Source of the DNA: a bacterium 1XD21-70
GTDB lineage: Bacteria > Bacillota > Clostridia > Lachnospirales > Lachnospiraceae
Direction of reading: 5' to 3'
Length of the DNA stretch: 64,000 nucleotides
NCBI GenBank assembly: GCA_003669055.1
Contig: RAYB01000015.1
Span: forward strand, 57,732 to 121,731
This document shows positions 62,405 through 64,000 of the stretch, piece after piece. Below the pieces are notes generated by a model. That model was not told the origin of the DNA and ran no database searches. It worked only from the letters and a program-made list of their open reading frames with translations. Made by a program: the position numbers and the translations under genes. Each line of letters begins with the position of its first letter. Position 1 is the stretch's first letter.

Positions 62405-64000
62405 TTACTTACCGTTTTTTGTTTCCCAATCCAGTACCCAATCCTTCCAGTCTTTGTTTGCTCCGGATTTTTCTTTCAGGTTCTTATTGTTGGTGTACAT
62501 CTTAAGTGCAGATTTGTACACATAGAAGTACCAGTCATCGCCGTCCTTAGCTGCATTCTTGCTTCTCTGGATATTACCGCTGGTATTTACCAGATAATAC
62601 TTGGAGTTGTCACCGGTCGGGTTAGTATCCTCATCAGCGTTCTTCTGCAGTTCGGAAATATCCATCCAGCTGACAGTCTCGTCATCTGAATTCCTAAAGG
62701 TTTGCAGACGAACATTTTTATAAGTAGACTTGAGATCCTGGGACGATACTTTATGCACCCCTACACCGCTGATATTGATGTCAACCGCCGAGCCGCTCGG
62801 AACCACTCTAACAACCTGGTATTTGTCGTCCTTACCAGCCTCGATCCTGCAGCCAAGCTTATAGATATACTTATTGTCGTCAATACCAGTCAGGCCGCGG
62901 CCCTTGCCCTCAGCACCGCCGGTTTTGCTGAACAGGAAGTGGAAAGTCTCACCATCCAGGGTCACGGTAGTGGCACCGGTCTTCATCGCACCGTCTGTGT
63001 CCTCATCGCTGCCAAAATAATACAAAGAAACAACGTCTGTGGAACCACCATCCGGAAGGTTTTCCAGATATCTCTGATAAATCGTGCTTGCCTTATCCTC
63101 ATCCATCAAATCTGCAAGTTCATCAGAGTCTACACCGTCATCGATTACCTTAACAATCTTGCCGTCTGCATCCACCCTCATCAGAACCAGGCCGGACAGC
63201 ATAGCGCCTGCCTTCTTATCGCCAGCGGCATCCTCGCCTTCCGGACGGAAGCCGTAGTATTTACCTTTGATCTTCTTGATCTCGCCGGAAACTACCTTAC
63301 CATCGCCATCAGCATAGTACCATCTCTCGGTCTCGTCGTCAGCATCACTAGCAGCGAAAGTATTGGAGCCATAGCTGCTCTTGAATACATTGTCATTGTC
63401 CTCGTGAGGAGCAACTACCTTGAACCAGCCCTTAGTCACGCGTGCACCGTCATCCACATCATTGAAGTATCTCCAACTCGATGTTGACGCAACACTGGCA
63501 TTTGCCGGTCTGTCGCTTCCGCCGGTTGTAGCCAACGTCCACTCATATGTCATAACACCACGGGTGTCGAAGCCATATCTCCGGCCGTTGATCTTCTCTT
63601 CCTTGATATCATTTCCGCCGGTAGCTGCAAACCTCTTTTTACCATTGGACTTGAAGTTGAACCAATGCTCTACATCATCTTCCTCAATCTCGTCATGGAC
63701 ATAGATTTTCTGCCAGCCGGTCTTCATTGCACCATCATCCCAGGAACCCAAGTAGTACAATGTATCCGAATCTGACCAGCCGTCTTCATCGGTCTCTCTT
63801 TCGCCGTCGGCAGTTACCCAGCCATACAGCATCTTACCGTCATCGTCAAAGGCATATCTCTTGCCGTCGATAGTCCTGAAACGAACGGTGCTGCTGTTGT
63901 CCGGAGCCTTGTAAGCTTTACCGTTGGACTGCATATAGTAGTAGTTGTACTCAGCCGGGTCGTCATCCTCGTCCTGATCCTCGTTCACAACCTTAACCCA
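62405..64000 (-). CDS. Large cell-wall-binding repeat protein (5' end beyond right edge)
   Basis: At least 531 residues, starting outside the window (sequence before the first visible start reads WVKVV). Repeats resembling choline-binding modules, e.g. YGWVTADGERETDEDGW, TLYYLGSWDDGAMKTGWQKI, HWFNFKSNGKKRFAATGGND, RRYGFDTRGVMTYEWTLA, ERWYYADGDGKVVSGEIK. Asp-rich. A C-terminal part of about 120 residues (from GCRIEAGKDDKYQVVRVV) is not repeat-like. Probably an anchored surface protein; its N-terminal domain cannot be seen. Confidence 0.85.
   Translation of the reverse strand, partial: WVKVVNEDQDEDDDPAEYNYYYMQSNGKAYKAPDNSSTVRFRTIDGKRYAFDDDGKMLYGWVTADGERETDEDGWSDSDTLYYLGSWDDGAMKTGWQKIYVHDEIEEDDVEHWFNFKSNGKKRFAATGGNDIKEEKINGRRYGFDTRGVMTYEWTLATTGGSDRPANASVASTSSWRYFNDVDDGARVTKGWFKVVAPHEDNDNVFKSSYGSNTFAASDADDETERWYYADGDGKVVSGEIKKIKGKYYGFRPEGEDAAGDKKAGAMLSGLVLMRVDADGKIVKVIDDGVDSDELADLMDEDKASTIYQRYLENLPDGGSTDVVSLYYFGSDEDTDGAMKTGATTVTLDGETFHFLFSKTGGAEGKGRGLTGIDDNKYIYKLGCRIEAGKDDKYQVVRVVPSGSAVDINISGVGVHKVSSQDLKSTYKNVRLQTFRNSDDETVSWMDISELQKNADEDTNPTGDNSKYYLVNTSGNIQRSKNAAKDGDDWYFYVYKSALKMYTNNKNLKEKSGANKDWKDWVLDWETKNGK

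Overview
The window looks like chromosome of a Lachnospiraceae-type Clostridium (Firmicutes, clostridial cluster XIVa). The basis is moderate G+C, strong AGGAGG ribosome binding sites, near-consensus SigA promoters, an rpsF-ssb-rpsR operon, choline-binding-type cell-wall repeat proteins, a clostridial serine recombinase and a class C-like group II intron remnant. Nearly every gene lies on the minus strand. Only the flippase (13839-15494), a Cu/Zn SOD (29977-30477), a lipoprotein (60376-60888) and one decayed gene (29467-29795) are on the plus strand. This is annotation by eye; family names rest on recognised motifs.

Region by region. 1-2973 is a scrap yard: the N-terminus of a large serine recombinase running off the left edge with a small companion gene, a decayed second copy of that pair, a cell-wall-binding protein, a deleted group II intron sitting behind a terminator, and an amidase cut just after its first zinc motif. 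3059-8973 holds a lipoprotein phosphoesterase, a GH18 hydrolase, and a cluster of a Ser/Thr kinase fused to a MinD-like domain plus a separate MinD-like protein. The kinase appears to start at an ATT codon. 9178-13603 is housekeeping (rpsR, ssb, rpsF, glyA, recJ), followed by a SpoVB/MurJ-type flippase.

15743-24488 is a catabolic region. A yiaK/dlgD-like 2,3-diketo-L-gulonate reductase is followed by a TRAP transporter (dctP, dctQ, dctM). dctP and dctQ each carry one in-frame TAG. A LacI regulator sits upstream, and four copies of a TTGCAATCGATTGCAA-type operator lie around it. Next comes an frl-like set for Amadori products (deglycase, GntR regulator, sugar kinase). 24572-34504 contains MscS, a MoxR ATPase-VWA-LRR operon, the SOD, a CAP protein with a Pro-Gly-Asn-Pro-Asp repeat, a TM1266-family protein, a zinc-ribbon LRR membrane protein and a HIT hydrolase.

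34618-36251 holds three very large palindromes around uridine phosphorylase. 36240-48702 encodes two ABC importers: a BMP-type nucleoside importer led by a Crp/Fnr regulator, and a DUF3798-type importer with two permeases. 48866-52156 is a SPFH/zinc-ribbon/TPM envelope cluster. Then come gltX, an M18 aminopeptidase and a HAD phosphatase. 56017-64000 is surface related: four cell-wall-binding repeat proteins (the last running off the right edge), a MATE exporter, an O-antigen-ligase-like protein and a lipoprotein. I saw no rRNA, tRNA or CRISPR array.
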